From the NCBI GenBank assembly GCA_012512925.1, contig JAAZDE010000054.1, positions 1 to 43,539 of the forward strand: 43,539 bases of DNA, given 5' to 3'. The position numbers and the translations under genes were made by a program. The notes under the pieces were generated by a model, which saw nothing but the letters and a program-made list of their open reading frames with translations, ran no database searches and was not told the origin of the DNA. Source of the stretch: Desulfuromonadaceae bacterium (GTDB lineage: Bacteria > Desulfobacterota > Desulfuromonadia > Desulfuromonadales > JAAYDE01). The first letter of the stretch is position 1; every line of letters starts with the position of its first letter. Shown piece after piece: positions 21,728 to 31,730 of the stretch.

Positions 21728-22972
21728 TCATTGCTTCATGGCCTCCAGGATGGAAATTCTTTTTACCCTTCCGGCCGGGTAGAGAGCGGTGAGCCAGGTG
21801 ATGACAAAGACCAGTCCGGCGCCGACAGCGATGGAAAGGAGGGAGAGCCGAGGGTAAATCCGCTCCGGCAGCCCGAACTGGCGCAGCATCTCGGAGGCTC
21901 CCGAAAATACGATTCCATGCACCTGATAGTACCAGGTTACCAAGGACCCCAGCAGAATCCCGGAAATCAGCCCCAGCGCGGTAAGGGCGGCCGATTCGAG
22001 CAGCAGCAACCGGCTCAGGCGCTGAGGCGTCACCCCGATGGCAAGCAGCACGCCGAACTCCCTGCCCCGTTCCAGAACCACCATGAGGAAGGTGTTGAGG
22101 ATACTGAAAGCCACCACCACGATGAGGATCAGATAGAAGATGAAGCCGCTCACCAGATCGAGTTTGATACTCTGCAAAAGCCCCGGCGCCAGTTCCGACC
22201 AGTCGAGCACGACCAGTTCCCGGTCGCGGCCAAGCCGTGCGATGCCGCTTTGGAGAGCCGCTTTGATGCGGGGAACCGCATCCAGGGTGCGCCCCACTAT
22301 CACTATCTGGTGAACCGCCCCCGCCATGGCGAAGGTCTCCTGAAAATCCTCCAGTCGCAGGTAGAGGGTGGCACGGTCGATGATATCCTGCCCGGTACGG
22401 AAAGTCCCCGACACGGTGACGGCGGTAGCGGCCACCGAACCATCCCTTCCCTGTCCGAGGAGGGTTATCTCATCCCCAGGGACAACGCGCAGATTGGCCG
22501 CCAGGATTCCGCCGAGAAAAGCCGTATATCCTTCGTCGCCCTGGAGATAGTGGCCGTCCCTGACCCGTGCCTTCAATTCCGAAACCCTGTTTTCCCGCTG
22601 TGCATCGATGCCGAGAATCGCCGTGCCGTAAGTGCGCTCCTCCGAGGCGGCCAGGGCGAAGGCGGCCCCGCGAAAGGTGAAAGCGGTCACTTCCGGAAGA
22701 GACTCGATCAGCGCCGCGACGGCTTCCGGGTCATCGATGACCATCTCCATCTCTTTCTTCTCGTGGTAATCCCGCGCCTGGACCTGAAGATGGCCGGTGC
22801 TGCCTTTTACCGCAGCGTTGATCATGGTTTCGTAGGACCCGAACTGCCAGGAGAGCATGAACACCAGCAACAGGGTAGCGAAAGCGATGGCCGCCAGGGT
22901 CAGAATGGAGCGGCGCGGATTGCGCCAAAGATTGCGCCAGGCCATTTTGGCATCGAGAGAAAACACGCTCAC
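21728..22972 (-). CDS. ABC transporter permease (FtsX/LolC-E type), second subunit
   Basis: MAWRNLWRNPRRSILTLAAIAFATLLLVFML; same architecture as neighbour. Confidence 0.9.
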   Translation of the reverse strand: MSVFSLDAKMAWRNLWRNPRRSILTLAAIAFATLLLVFMLSWQFGSYETMINAAVKGSTGHLQVQARDYHEKKEMEMVIDDPEAVAALIESLPEVTAFTFRGAAFALAASEERTYGTAILGIDAQRENRVSELKARVRDGHYLQGDEGYTAFLGGILAANLRVVPGDEITLLGQGRDGSVAATAVTVSGTFRTGQDIIDRATLYLRLEDFQETFAMAGAVHQIVIVGRTLDAVPRIKAALQSGIARLGRDRELVVLDWSELAPGLLQSIKLDLVSGFIFYLILIVVVAFSILNTFLMVVLERGREFGVLLAIGVTPQRLSRLLLLESAALTALGLISGILLGSLVTWYYQVHGIVFSGASEMLRQFGLPERIYPRLSLLSIAVGAGLVFVITWLTALYPAGRVKRISILEAMKQ

Positions 22973-23730
22973 CTCCCCAGGGTTTTCAGGGAAGAGAGAG
23001 TGAAGAGGCTGTCGGGGAGATCTTCCGGAAAGGAAAGGTCAAGGTAGCGCAGTTGAGTGTATTCCCCTGGGGCGTCGGCCTTTTCCATGCGCCACACGGT
23101 GGGGAAGAGTTTGCCCCCGATGATTTCGATTCGGGTACCGGTGAGGCTTTTCACCAGCCGGAAATCCTCGTCGTAAAACTCCTCGGCGAGCAGGATATGA
23201 TCCTCGCGGATGCGCAGAACCTGTTTCCCCCACACTACCGGCGCAGCCGGCCTGGGCAATGACTCGACGACAAAGACCCTCTTCCCCTCGTGGGCTTCGT
23301 AGCCAAGCAGATGATGGGTGTAGTCTTCCAGAATACTGTCGGACTTGGCCAGGTCGTTGTTGGAGAAGTCGGAGCCCATCCAACTCTGGGACATCATCGA
23401 TGGCGGGATCTTGATGGTGCGGTTGACCTTGGGATTGAAGGTCCACATTTCGGTCCCCCGCTTGAGGGTGGCGTTGCCCTCGTCCTTGGGGGGAGCGATG
23501 ATGGTGAAGAGGCTTTCCTTCATTCCCTTCGTCCACCCTTTGAGGGTCAAGGTACGTTTCCAGGCCGGCCGATGGATGGTCATCTCCACCGTCGACTCCG
23601 AGGCCCGGCCCCGGTAGTAATCGATCGAGGCGCGGACGATGACCTCGGCATCCTCACCACCAAAGGTGGCTACGGGGAAAAAACACAAGACCAGGAAAAA
23701 CAACGGGATTTGAAGTTTTTTCCGAGACAT
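22969..23730 (-). CDS. Outer membrane lipoprotein-sorting protein (LolA-like)
   Basis: Signal peptide MSRKKLQIPLFFLVLCFFPVATFG; AEVIVRASIDYYRGRASESTVEMTIHRPAWKRTLTLKGWTKGMKESLFTIIAPPKDEGNATLKRGTEMWTFNPKVNRTIKIPPSMM typical of LolA-like family; start revised from 23796. Confidence 0.85.
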   Translation of the reverse strand: MSRKKLQIPLFFLVLCFFPVATFGGEDAEVIVRASIDYYRGRASESTVEMTIHRPAWKRTLTLKGWTKGMKESLFTIIAPPKDEGNATLKRGTEMWTFNPKVNRTIKIPPSMMSQSWMGSDFSNNDLAKSDSILEDYTHHLLGYEAHEGKRVFVVESLPRPAAPVVWGKQVLRIREDHILLAEEFYDEDFRLVKSLTGTRIEIIGGKLFPTVWRMEKADAPGEYTQLRYLDLSFPEDLPDSLFTLSSLKTLGR

Positions 23731-24007
23731 GGCCTTCCTCAAAAAATCCTGCCGCTGACTCTCATAGAAGCAAACCAGCCGGGGAACAAAAGTCAACAGC
23801 GGGAGAAAATGGCGAACGACTTCGCCACCCGAACGAAACCATTGCCGTCCCGGTCCGCAAGGAGATTTTTACCTGTTGTCCTCCGTTGTCCATCCTTCCG
23901 GGATAAGATATCCTGAACTGAAGGGACTCCCATGAATACGCTCAATGGAATTTCGGATTGCGCACACAAGTTGCATCGGGAAGTCCATCGGCCAAGGAGA
24001 GATCTCC

Positions 24008-25177
24008 ATGCAATGCCCGAAATGCGGATTTGAACAATCTTCCTCCGAAATCTGTCAGTCCTGCGGCCTCGTTTTCGCCAAACACGCCGAGCGCCAGACG
24101 TTCAGCGGCGGACTTTCACCCCCTACCTCCCCCACCGGTGAGGCATCACGGCCAACCGGCCGCAAGAATCACCTCAGCCTGCCGATTATTGCGGTATTGG
24201 CCCTGACGGCAGGATTGTGGGCCGGCAAGCTCTATTTCGGCACCCCCCCGCCACCTGAGACAGGCCCGGCTGTCGGCCATCCGCAGAAGGCCGCAACCGC
24301 CGTCCTTGCCCCGGCCTCCCTGCCGCCGCAACGACCATCGGTTGCGGAGCACCAATCCCCGCCGATGGGGGTATCGATCCCTGAACCGGCGCCTCCTCGA
24401 GGCAATCCGATCGTGGCCGCGCGCACCGCCACCGTCTTCATCAAAACCCCGTGGGGCAGCGGTTCCGGCTTTTTCATCGATGATCAGGGGCATATCGTCA
24501 CCAACCGCCACGTCGTCCAGTTCGATCGCGACAAACTGAGAAATTTTCGGAAAAAAATCGAGCAACTGGAAAACTCGTTGAAGCAGGAAAAGAAAAACAT
24601 CAGAATCTTGGAGGAGCGGCTTTCCCGGGCGACGGACCAAACCCTGCGCCAGCGGATCGGCGACGACATCCGCTCCCGGCGGGAACAATACGATAAATAC
24701 GACGGAATTTATCTGAAACTTCAGCAACAGCGCAGCAGCATCGAATACTCGGACTACCCTGCGGCGATAAAGGTCACTTTGATCAACGGGCGGGAGTTCA
24801 TCGTTTCCGATGTCGACTACAGCGACAGGTACGACCTGGCCCTGCTGACCCTCGACGGCCCGATGCCGCCGGCGCTCAAGCCCAACTTCAGCCACCTCAA
24901 CCCCGGGACCAAGGTCTATTCCATCGGCAATCCTTCCGGCCTGCGGCACACCGTCACCGCCGGAATCATCTCCGCCTACCGAGGCTATCAGGAGACCGGC
25001 ACCGTCATCCAGACCGACGCGCCGATCAATCCCGGCAACAGCGGCGGGCCGCTGGTTGACGAACAGGGGCGGGTGCTCGGCGTCAACACCGCTATTCTCA
25101 ACAATACCCAGGGAATCGGCTTCGCCATCTCGATCAAGGATGTGTGGGAGGAGTTTTCGGGCAAGATTTCCCAATAG
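24008..25177 (+). CDS. Trypsin-like serine protease (S1C) with N-terminal zinc ribbon, TM segment and coiled-coil insertion
   Basis: MQCPKCGFEQSSSEICQSCGLVFAKH zinc ribbon; TNRHVV, DLALL and NPGNSGGPL catalytic motifs. Confidence 0.85.
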   Translation: MQCPKCGFEQSSSEICQSCGLVFAKHAERQTFSGGLSPPTSPTGEASRPTGRKNHLSLPIIAVLALTAGLWAGKLYFGTPPPPETGPAVGHPQKAATAVLAPASLPPQRPSVAEHQSPPMGVSIPEPAPPRGNPIVAARTATVFIKTPWGSGSGFFIDDQGHIVTNRHVVQFDRDKLRNFRKKIEQLENSLKQEKKNIRILEERLSRATDQTLRQRIGDDIRSRREQYDKYDGIYLKLQQQRSSIEYSDYPAAIKVTLINGREFIVSDVDYSDRYDLALLTLDGPMPPALKPNFSHLNPGTKVYSIGNPSGLRHTVTAGIISAYRGYQETGTVIQTDAPINPGNSGGPLVDEQGRVLGVNTAILNNTQGIGFAISIKDVWEEFSGKISQ

Positions 25178-25189
25178 CGCTCCCTTCCC

Positions 25190-25993
25190 TTATTCCTCAT
25201 AGATCATCCTGCGCGTCATCCCCCCATCCACCACGAAATTCTGGCCGGTGATGAAACCGGCCGCCTCCGAGAGCAGAAAGGCCGCCAGGCCGGTGACATC
25301 CTCCGGCGTCCCGACCCTGCCGGCAGGATGCTGGCGATGGTCGATCCCGCGCAGTTCCGCCGGGCGCCGTTCGGCCCGCTTCTGCCAGCGGCTGACGTCG
25401 ATCCAGCCGGGGCTGATGGCGTTGACGCGAATCTCCGGCCCCAGGCTCACCGCCAGGGCGTGGGTCAGCGCCACGAGCCCTCCCTTGCTGGCGGCGTAGG
25501 CCTCGGTGTCGGGCTCCGACTGCAGGGCGCGGGTGGAGGCGATGTTGACAATGCCGCCCCGGACCCGCCTCAGATGCGGCACCGCGTGTTTGACGGTGAG
25601 AAAAGCGCCGGTGAGATTGGTGTCGATCACCTGCCGCCAGGCCTCCAGGTTCAGATTTTCCACCGGCCCCCGCACGGGATCGGCCAGGGCGGCGTTGTTG
25701 ACCAATCCATCGAGGCGCCCGAAACGGGCCACCGCCTCGCCGATACTTGCCGCCACCGCACCCTCATCGCGGACATCGGCGGAGATGAAAAGCAGCGTCC
25801 CCATGGAACTCAATTCCGCCGCGCACTCCCGTCCCGCCTCTTCGTCGATGTCGGTAATGACGACCCGGTACCCCCGATGTAGCAGCCCAACGGCGATTCC
25901 CTTGCCGATCCCCTGGGCGCCGCCGGTAATGTAAACTACCCGAGATTCATTCATGGACTTCTTCTTTTCATCCCTCGATTCCATTATCTCCAT
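25190..25993 (-). CDS. SDR family oxidoreductase
   Basis: VYITGGAQGIGKGIAVGL, NNAAL, YAASKGGL motifs. Confidence 0.93.
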   Translation of the reverse strand: MEIMESRDEKKKSMNESRVVYITGGAQGIGKGIAVGLLHRGYRVVITDIDEEAGRECAAELSSMGTLLFISADVRDEGAVAASIGEAVARFGRLDGLVNNAALADPVRGPVENLNLEAWRQVIDTNLTGAFLTVKHAVPHLRRVRGGIVNIASTRALQSEPDTEAYAASKGGLVALTHALAVSLGPEIRVNAISPGWIDVSRWQKRAERRPAELRGIDHRQHPAGRVGTPEDVTGLAAFLLSEAAGFITGQNFVVDGGMTRRMIYEE

Positions 25994-26007
25994 CCATCGG
26001 GTGCCGC

Positions 26008-28302
26008 TCAGCTCTTGCTCCCCTTTTTAACGCGAAATCCCGATTTTTCCAGCGCGGCGGCCAGATCGGACGGCGGTTTGGCACCCTTTTTTTGCGCCGG
26101 CGGTTTTTCCGCGCCCGTTTTCAACTCCGGCGTTTTCTCCAGTTCGCCGCTGCGCATGGTCAAGGCGATGCGGCGGCGCTCCGAATCGACCGAAAGCACC
26201 CGGACCTGCACCGGCTGGCCGACCTTGACCACTTCGTTGGGATCCCTGACGAACCGGTCGGCGAGCTGGCTGACATGGACCAGCCCGTCCTGATGAACGC
26301 CGATATCGACAAAGGCCCCAAAAGCGGCGACATTGGTCACAATGCCGTTGAGGGACATCCCCTCCCGAAGATCCCCGAGCTCCGAAACCCCGTCGCGAAA
26401 AGCGGTGGCGACGAAGGTCTCGCGGGGGTCGCGCCCCGGCTTCTTCAGTTCGGCCAGGATATCCCGCAGCGTCGGCAGGCCGACATCGGCGCCGACATAA
26501 CGCTCCAGAGGGATATTGTCGAGCAGCGCCGGCCGGGCGATCAAAACCGGCAGCGAAACGCCGAGATCCGCGGCCATCCGCTCGACCAGCCGGTAGCGCT
26601 CCGGATGGACCGCCGTGTTGTCCAGCGGTTGCTCCCCGTTGCGGATCCGCAGAAACCCGGCGGCCTGCTCATAGGCCTTCCTGCCGAGCCTCGGCACCTC
26701 GAGCAGCTGATCGCGCCGGACAAAGGCCCCCTCCCCGTCGCGCCGGCGGACGATGGCCTTGGCCAGCGACCCGCCGATGCCGGAGACGAAGCTCAACAGC
26801 GCCCCGCTGGCGGTGTTGAGATCGACCCCGACATAGTTGACGCAGGATTCAACCACCTCGTCCAGGGCCTTTTTCAGAGCCGGCTGGCCGACATCGTGCT
26901 GATACTGGCCGACACCGATGCTCTTGGGATCGACCTTGACCAGTTCCGCCAGGGGATCCTGCAGTCGCCGGGCGATGGAGATGGCGCCGCGCACCGTCAG
27001 GTCGAGATCGGGAAATTCCTCGCGGGCGACGTCGGAGGCCGAATAGACGCTGGCCCCGGCTTCGCTGACCATGACCACCTGGGTCTTTAACCCCGCCTCC
27101 TTCAGGCAAAGGCGGACGAACCGGTCCATCTCCCGCCCGGCGGTGCCGTTGCCGATGGCCACCATCTCGACGCCGTGTTTTTCCACGAGACGCAGCAACT
27201 CATGCCGGGCTGAGTCGATCTGGGCGCCGCTTCCGGCGTGGGGATAGATGGTGGCATGTTCGAGAAAACGGCCCGTGGCATCCACCGCCGCCAATTTGGA
27301 ACCGGTGCGCAGGCCGGGATCGACCCCCAGCACCTTGCGGCTGCCGGCCGGAGGGGCGAGGAGCAGATGGCGCAGGTTCTCGGCAAAGACCCGGATCGCC
27401 TCGTCGTCGGCCCCCTTTTTTGCCTGCAGGCGCAGTTCCACCTCGATGGAGGGGGCCAGTAGACGCTGGTAGGCATCGGCGACAATCACTGCCAAAAGAT
27501 CGTGGAAACGACTTTCCGCCGCCACAAAGAGCTGACCGAGGCAGGCGAGGATTTCCGCCTCCGGCGCCGCGATCCGCAGCCGCAGTACCTCCTCTTTTTC
27601 CCCGCGCCGCATGGCCAGCATCCGATGGGAAGGAATCTGCCGGATCGGTTCGCTGAAATCGTAGTACATCTCATACTTGCTGACAGCCCCTTCCTTCCCC
27701 TTGACCGCCTGGGAGCAGAACAATCCCCCCCGCCAGGTCAGGTCGCGGACCACGGCCCGCGCCGCCGCGTCCTCGGCAATCCGTTCGGCAAGGATATGGC
27801 CGGCTCCGGCCAGGGCATCAGACACGGTTGCAACCTCCAGTTCCGGGTGGACAAAAGGCTCCGCCAGCTGGAAGGCCGCTGCTCCCTTCCCCCGCGCCGT
27901 CAGCAGCTGCTCGGCCAGCGGTTCCAGACCCCGCTCCCGGGCGATGGAGGCCTTGGTGCGGCGTTTCGGCCTGAACGGCAAGTAGAGGTCTTCCAACTCG
28001 TTCTTGTGTCGGACGGCCTCGATCTTTTGCCGCAATTCCGGAGTCAGCTTCCCCTGCTCCCCGATCGATTGGAGAACCGTTCTCCGGCGCTCGTTCAATT
28101 CCTTATAATATTCGAGGTGCTCCTGGAGGAGACGGATCTGCACCTCATCGAGTTCACCCGTCGCTTCCTTGCGGTAACGAGCGATAAACGGGACCGTCGC
28201 CCCCTCTTCCAACAGGGCTACGGTCTGCCTGACCTGTCCGCTCCGCAAACCGGTCTCCTCGACCAAAATCCGGAGCGTCACATCTCTTTCTGTTTCAAGC
28301 AT
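26008..28302 (-). CDS. tex: Tex family RNA-binding transcriptional accessory protein
   Basis: Tex N-domain (VPFIARYRKEATGELDEVQIR), YqgF-like domain, HhH, C-terminal S1 domain. Confidence 0.95.
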   Translation of the reverse strand: MLETERDVTLRILVEETGLRSGQVRQTVALLEEGATVPFIARYRKEATGELDEVQIRLLQEHLEYYKELNERRRTVLQSIGEQGKLTPELRQKIEAVRHKNELEDLYLPFRPKRRTKASIARERGLEPLAEQLLTARGKGAAAFQLAEPFVHPELEVATVSDALAGAGHILAERIAEDAAARAVVRDLTWRGGLFCSQAVKGKEGAVSKYEMYYDFSEPIRQIPSHRMLAMRRGEKEEVLRLRIAAPEAEILACLGQLFVAAESRFHDLLAVIVADAYQRLLAPSIEVELRLQAKKGADDEAIRVFAENLRHLLLAPPAGSRKVLGVDPGLRTGSKLAAVDATGRFLEHATIYPHAGSGAQIDSARHELLRLVEKHGVEMVAIGNGTAGREMDRFVRLCLKEAGLKTQVVMVSEAGASVYSASDVAREEFPDLDLTVRGAISIARRLQDPLAELVKVDPKSIGVGQYQHDVGQPALKKALDEVVESCVNYVGVDLNTASGALLSFVSGIGGSLAKAIVRRRDGEGAFVRRDQLLEVPRLGRKAYEQAAGFLRIRNGEQPLDNTAVHPERYRLVERMAADLGVSLPVLIARPALLDNIPLERYVGADVGLPTLRDILAELKKPGRDPRETFVATAFRDGVSELGDLREGMSLNGIVTNVAAFGAFVDIGVHQDGLVHVSQLADRFVRDPNEVVKVGQPVQVRVLSVDSERRRIALTMRSGELEKTPELKTGAEKPPAQKKGAKPPSDLAAALEKSGFRVKKGSKS

Positions 28303-28318
28303 TTCGAATCATCCCGGG

Positions 28319-28426
28319 TTACTTCTTCTTGGCCGCTTTTTTTTCTTTTTTTTCTGCCTTTTTTTCCTTCGGGGTTTTGGTCGATTCTTTTTTGACCTCT
28401 TTCTTCTTGTCTTGGCCTTTGCTCAT
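28319..28426 (-). CDS. Lys-rich 35-aa small protein (not in supplied ORF track)
   Basis: MSKGQDKKKEVKKESTKTPKEKKAEKKEKKAAKKK*; SD GGAGAGG upstream of ATG. Confidence 0.7.
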   Translation of the reverse strand: MSKGQDKKKEVKKESTKTPKEKKAEKKEKKAAKKK

Positions 28427-28506
28427 AATTTTTCCTCTCCATGCAAGTCAGGTCTTCCCCGGTTCGAAGCCAAGGAAAGACACCATTTAACTTCTTGATT
28501 TTTCTT

Positions 28507-29157
28507 TTACCCCCCCGCGGGGAAAATTACATAGGCATAAACAGCAAAATAATGACAGATGCTTCCCGCGAGAACAAACAGATGCCAGATGGCATGATGA
28601 AAAAGAAGTTTTTTCCAGGCATAAAAAACCAGGCCGAAGCTATAAAAACAACCACCGGCGAAAAGTAGCTGAAGACCGGGCCACGGTATCAACTCCATGG
28701 CAGGCCTGATCGCCAAGACAATCAGCCATCCCATGAAAAGGTAGGTCAATGGTGCCACGATTTTGAACCGGTGGACATAAAAGATTTTGAAAAACACTCC
28801 CAACACGGTCACCCCCCAGACCGTGGCAAACAAGGTCCATCCCCATCTCCCCCGCAGGGTCACCAGCGTAAAAGGAGTGTAGGTGCCCGCGATGAGAAGA
28901 TAAATCGTGGAGTGATCGAGAATCTTGAAAAACGTTCCCCAGCATTCGTGGAATTTGAACACATGATAAAAAGCAAACGCGGCGTAGGAGATGACAAGAC
29001 TCGCCCCGTAGATGGCAAAGCTCGTCAGATGCCAGCCGTTTCCGTGTTGGGAAGCATGGCGAATCAATAAGACCAAACCGGGAAGGCTCAGAGCGAACCC
29101 GATAGCCGAGGTAAGCGTGTTGAGAATCTGAGTGGGCTTGTAGTAGCGGGGATCCAT
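28507..29157 (-). CDS. Hemolysin III / PAQR family membrane protein
   Basis: ILNTLTSAIGFALSLPGLVLLI, HECWGTFFKILDHSTIYLLIAGTYTPF, LLFHHAIWHLFVLAGSICHYFAVY. Confidence 0.93.
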   Translation of the reverse strand: MDPRYYKPTQILNTLTSAIGFALSLPGLVLLIRHASQHGNGWHLTSFAIYGASLVISYAAFAFYHVFKFHECWGTFFKILDHSTIYLLIAGTYTPFTLVTLRGRWGWTLFATVWGVTVLGVFFKIFYVHRFKIVAPLTYLFMGWLIVLAIRPAMELIPWPGLQLLFAGGCFYSFGLVFYAWKKLLFHHAIWHLFVLAGSICHYFAVYAYVIFPAGG

Positions 29158-29372
29158 GGGCCCTCGCGGATGAGGTCATTGCCTCTGACTCATGAAGCAG
29201 TTTACCTGACTTCAGACCTGTCGTCCGGAAACTTCCGTTTTTTTGAGGAGGATCAGATGAACGGCGATCCGCGGGATTCATGACCAGGAATCATTGCGGG
29301 CGCGCCCCTGTTCCCATGAAAACTGTTTACAAGGTTCCTTGGAAGTTGTATGAAAATGGATAGTTCAAAAAC

Positions 29373-29447
29373 GGGCGGTTAACTCAGCGGGAGAGTGCCA
29401 TCCTCACACGGTGGAAGTCACTGGTTCGAATCCAGTACCGCCCACCA
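29373..29447 (+). tRNA. tRNA-Val (CAC)
   Basis: GGGCGGTTAACTCAGCGGGAGAGTGCCATCCTCACACGGTGGAAGTCACTGGTTCGAATCCAGTACCGCCCACCA; anticodon loop CTCACAC. Confidence 0.93.
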
Positions 29448-29464
29448 TTTTCTATCTTAAACTG

Positions 29465-29503
29465 GGTTTTCCGGTTTGAAACCGGAAAACCTTTTTCTTT
29501 TTC
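29465..29503 (+). terminator. Rho-independent terminator after tRNA-Val(CAC)
   Basis: Perfect 13-bp stem GGTTTTCCGGTTT-G-AAACCGGAAAACC followed by T-rich tract. Confidence 0.85.
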
Positions 29504-29569
29504 GCAGAGGGAAAAAATTTTAGCGCCCACGGCGATGCGAACGCCGGTTGAGGCAGAGGACTTGGCAAT

Positions 29570-31351
29570 CTAGAGGGGCCAGAACCACAGAATCAGGGGA
29601 ACGGATACAATCACCATCAAGAACGACAAAGGGAGGCCCATGCGGACGTAATCACCGAACCGGTAGCCTCCCGGCTCCATCACCAGGGCGTTGGATTGAT
29701 GGCCGATGGGAGTGAGAAAAGCACAGCAGGAACCGACCGCCACCGCCATCAGAAACGGATCGACGGAAACGTCCAGGCCTTGGGCCAGGCTAATGGCGAT
29801 AGGCGCCGTCAGAATCGCCGCCGCGGCGTTGTTGATCACGTTGGTCAGCAGCATGGTACCCGTGATAAGAACGGCCAGGGTTGCGGCAGGATGGACGGTT
29901 CCTCCCCACAGCAGAAGGTGATGGGCGATCAGATCGGTTCCGCCGGTAGTTTCGAGGGCCTCCCCGAGTGGAATCATCGCCCCCAGCAGCACAATGACGG
30001 CCCAGTCGATGCTCTTGTAGATTTCGTTTCTGGAAACGGCCCCGGAGAGAACCATGGCCACGGCGGCGGCGCTGAGAGCGATCTGGACGGGGAACAGGTC
30101 GAGGGTCACCAGCGCCAGTCCGGCCAGAAAAATCCCGGAAGACAAAAGAATTTTCCGCGGTTTCCGAATATGGAGCCCCCGTTCCGCCAGCGGCAGGCAA
30201 CCCAGGGCCGACAGAGCTTCCTGAAGTGCTTCCCTTTCCCCTTGCAACAGCAGAATATCGGCGACGACAAAGGGAATATGTCCTAAACGCTCCTTCAGTT
30301 GTTCCCCTTGCCGCGCCACCGCCAGCAGATTGATCCCGTACCGTTCCCGCAGGTTGAAACCTGCAGCGTTTTTACCGAGCAACACCGACCCTGGAACAAT
30401 GACGGCCTCGACGACAACAATCTCTCCCGCCGCCAGTTTCTCTTTCTCCGGGTCCCTGGTATCGGCCAATCTCAGTCCCGTGGCATCGACAAAATCCTTC
30501 AGACTCTCCGGGTCGGAACGGATCATCAGCACGTCGCCCCCCTGCATGACCGAATAGGGTGGGGGAGCCAGCCACCGCCTTTTTTGCCGCACCATCCCGA
30601 CCACCGTCACATCCCCCCCGTCCTGCCCGTCGGAGAAGAGCTCGTGCAGAGAGCGTCCGACATAGCTGGAATCCTTAGGAACGACCACTTCGCTGATGTA
30701 TTCATTGATGCGGAAAAGTTCGCCCGGCGTTTTCACGACCTTTCTTTTCGGGGTCAGGCGCCAGCCGACCAAAGAGATGAACAGCAGTCCGGTGAGGGTA
30801 AGACCAAGGCCCACCGGAGCGAAATCGAACATTCCGAAGGGATGCAATCCGGCATGCTCCCGGTAAGCGGCGATAATGATGTTGGGCGGCGTCCCGATCA
30901 GGGTGTTCATTCCTCCCAACAGCGAACCGAAGGCCAGAGGCATGAGCAGCATCGATGGCGACCGCCCGCTTTCCCGTGACAGCCAGATGGCGACCGGCAT
31001 CAGCAGGGCCACCGCGCCGATATTATTCATAAAACTGGAACAGAATGCGGTAAGAAGGGTAAGTGCGGCAACCTGGACCATCGGCCGGGTGCCGATCCGC
31101 GCCAGATTCCGGCCGATGCTGTCCACCACCCCCGCATTGAGCAGTCCGCGGCTGAGGATCAGGATGGCGGCAACCGTCACCACCGCTGGATGGCCGAATC
31201 CCAAGAAAACCTTATCATAGGGGATCAGACCCGCGACGGTAGCGGCCAGCAAGGCGACAATCGCCACGAGGTCGTAGCGCCAGCGGTCCCAGACGAACAG
31301 AACCAAGGTCGCCGTCAGAATTCCGAACAAAATCAGCTGCTGATAGTTCAT
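29570..31351 (-). CDS. SLC13/DASS family permease with RCK (TrkA-C) domains
   Basis: Ten or more TM segments; FCSSFMNNIGAVALLMPVA, IGTPPNIIIAAYR; central VVVPKDSSYVGRSLHEL / VEAVIVPGSVLLGKNA TrkA-C-like repeats. Confidence 0.9.
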   Translation of the reverse strand: MNYQQLILFGILTATLVLFVWDRWRYDLVAIVALLAATVAGLIPYDKVFLGFGHPAVVTVAAILILSRGLLNAGVVDSIGRNLARIGTRPMVQVAALTLLTAFCSSFMNNIGAVALLMPVAIWLSRESGRSPSMLLMPLAFGSLLGGMNTLIGTPPNIIIAAYREHAGLHPFGMFDFAPVGLGLTLTGLLFISLVGWRLTPKRKVVKTPGELFRINEYISEVVVPKDSSYVGRSLHELFSDGQDGGDVTVVGMVRQKRRWLAPPPYSVMQGGDVLMIRSDPESLKDFVDATGLRLADTRDPEKEKLAAGEIVVVEAVIVPGSVLLGKNAAGFNLRERYGINLLAVARQGEQLKERLGHIPFVVADILLLQGEREALQEALSALGCLPLAERGLHIRKPRKILLSSGIFLAGLALVTLDLFPVQIALSAAAVAMVLSGAVSRNEIYKSIDWAVIVLLGAMIPLGEALETTGGTDLIAHHLLLWGGTVHPAATLAVLITGTMLLTNVINNAAAAILTAPIAISLAQGLDVSVDPFLMAVAVGSCCAFLTPIGHQSNALVMEPGGYRFGDYVRMGLPLSFLMVIVSVPLILWFWPL

Positions 31352-31730
31352 GGCAGTGCTTGAGAGAGAAGGAACAGGGCAGAAACAGTATAGCCGATTT
31401 TTCCCCTGGAAGCATTTTCGGTGCGGATCAGAGGGTAAGCATAACCGGAAGACACAACTAACTTTTTCAGTTCCTCGGTTTTCTCAAACAACAGAAAAAG
31501 ACAAAATTTGAACCTATAGTCCGATTGTATGGTTCCCCTGAAGTGGAATAATTATAAAAAGAGTTCTGTGCCATCCTGAACTGGGATTTTAACCCCAATC
31601 GGATTTTTCAAACCATCCAGGAAGAACTGAAAACCTCCCTCCATTTTAGTGAAAAGCCGGGTGGACTTCGGGGAAGGCGAGTCTGGCCTTGAGAAGAAAA
31701 TACCCTGGCATCAAACCAGCGGAGGCAACC

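Noticed and set aside
28074-28089. GGAGAACCGTTCTCC near-palindrome resembling the GGTTCTCC arm of the leader element
   Set aside because: Lies within tex coding sequence and lacks ATATGAGG, the CGTGM loop and CGTCCCGCCCC
29256-29283. Eight-codon ORF MNGDPRDS after GAGGAGGATCAG, possible leader peptide
   Set aside because: No regulated gene immediately downstream on the plus strand other than tRNA-Val; probably chance
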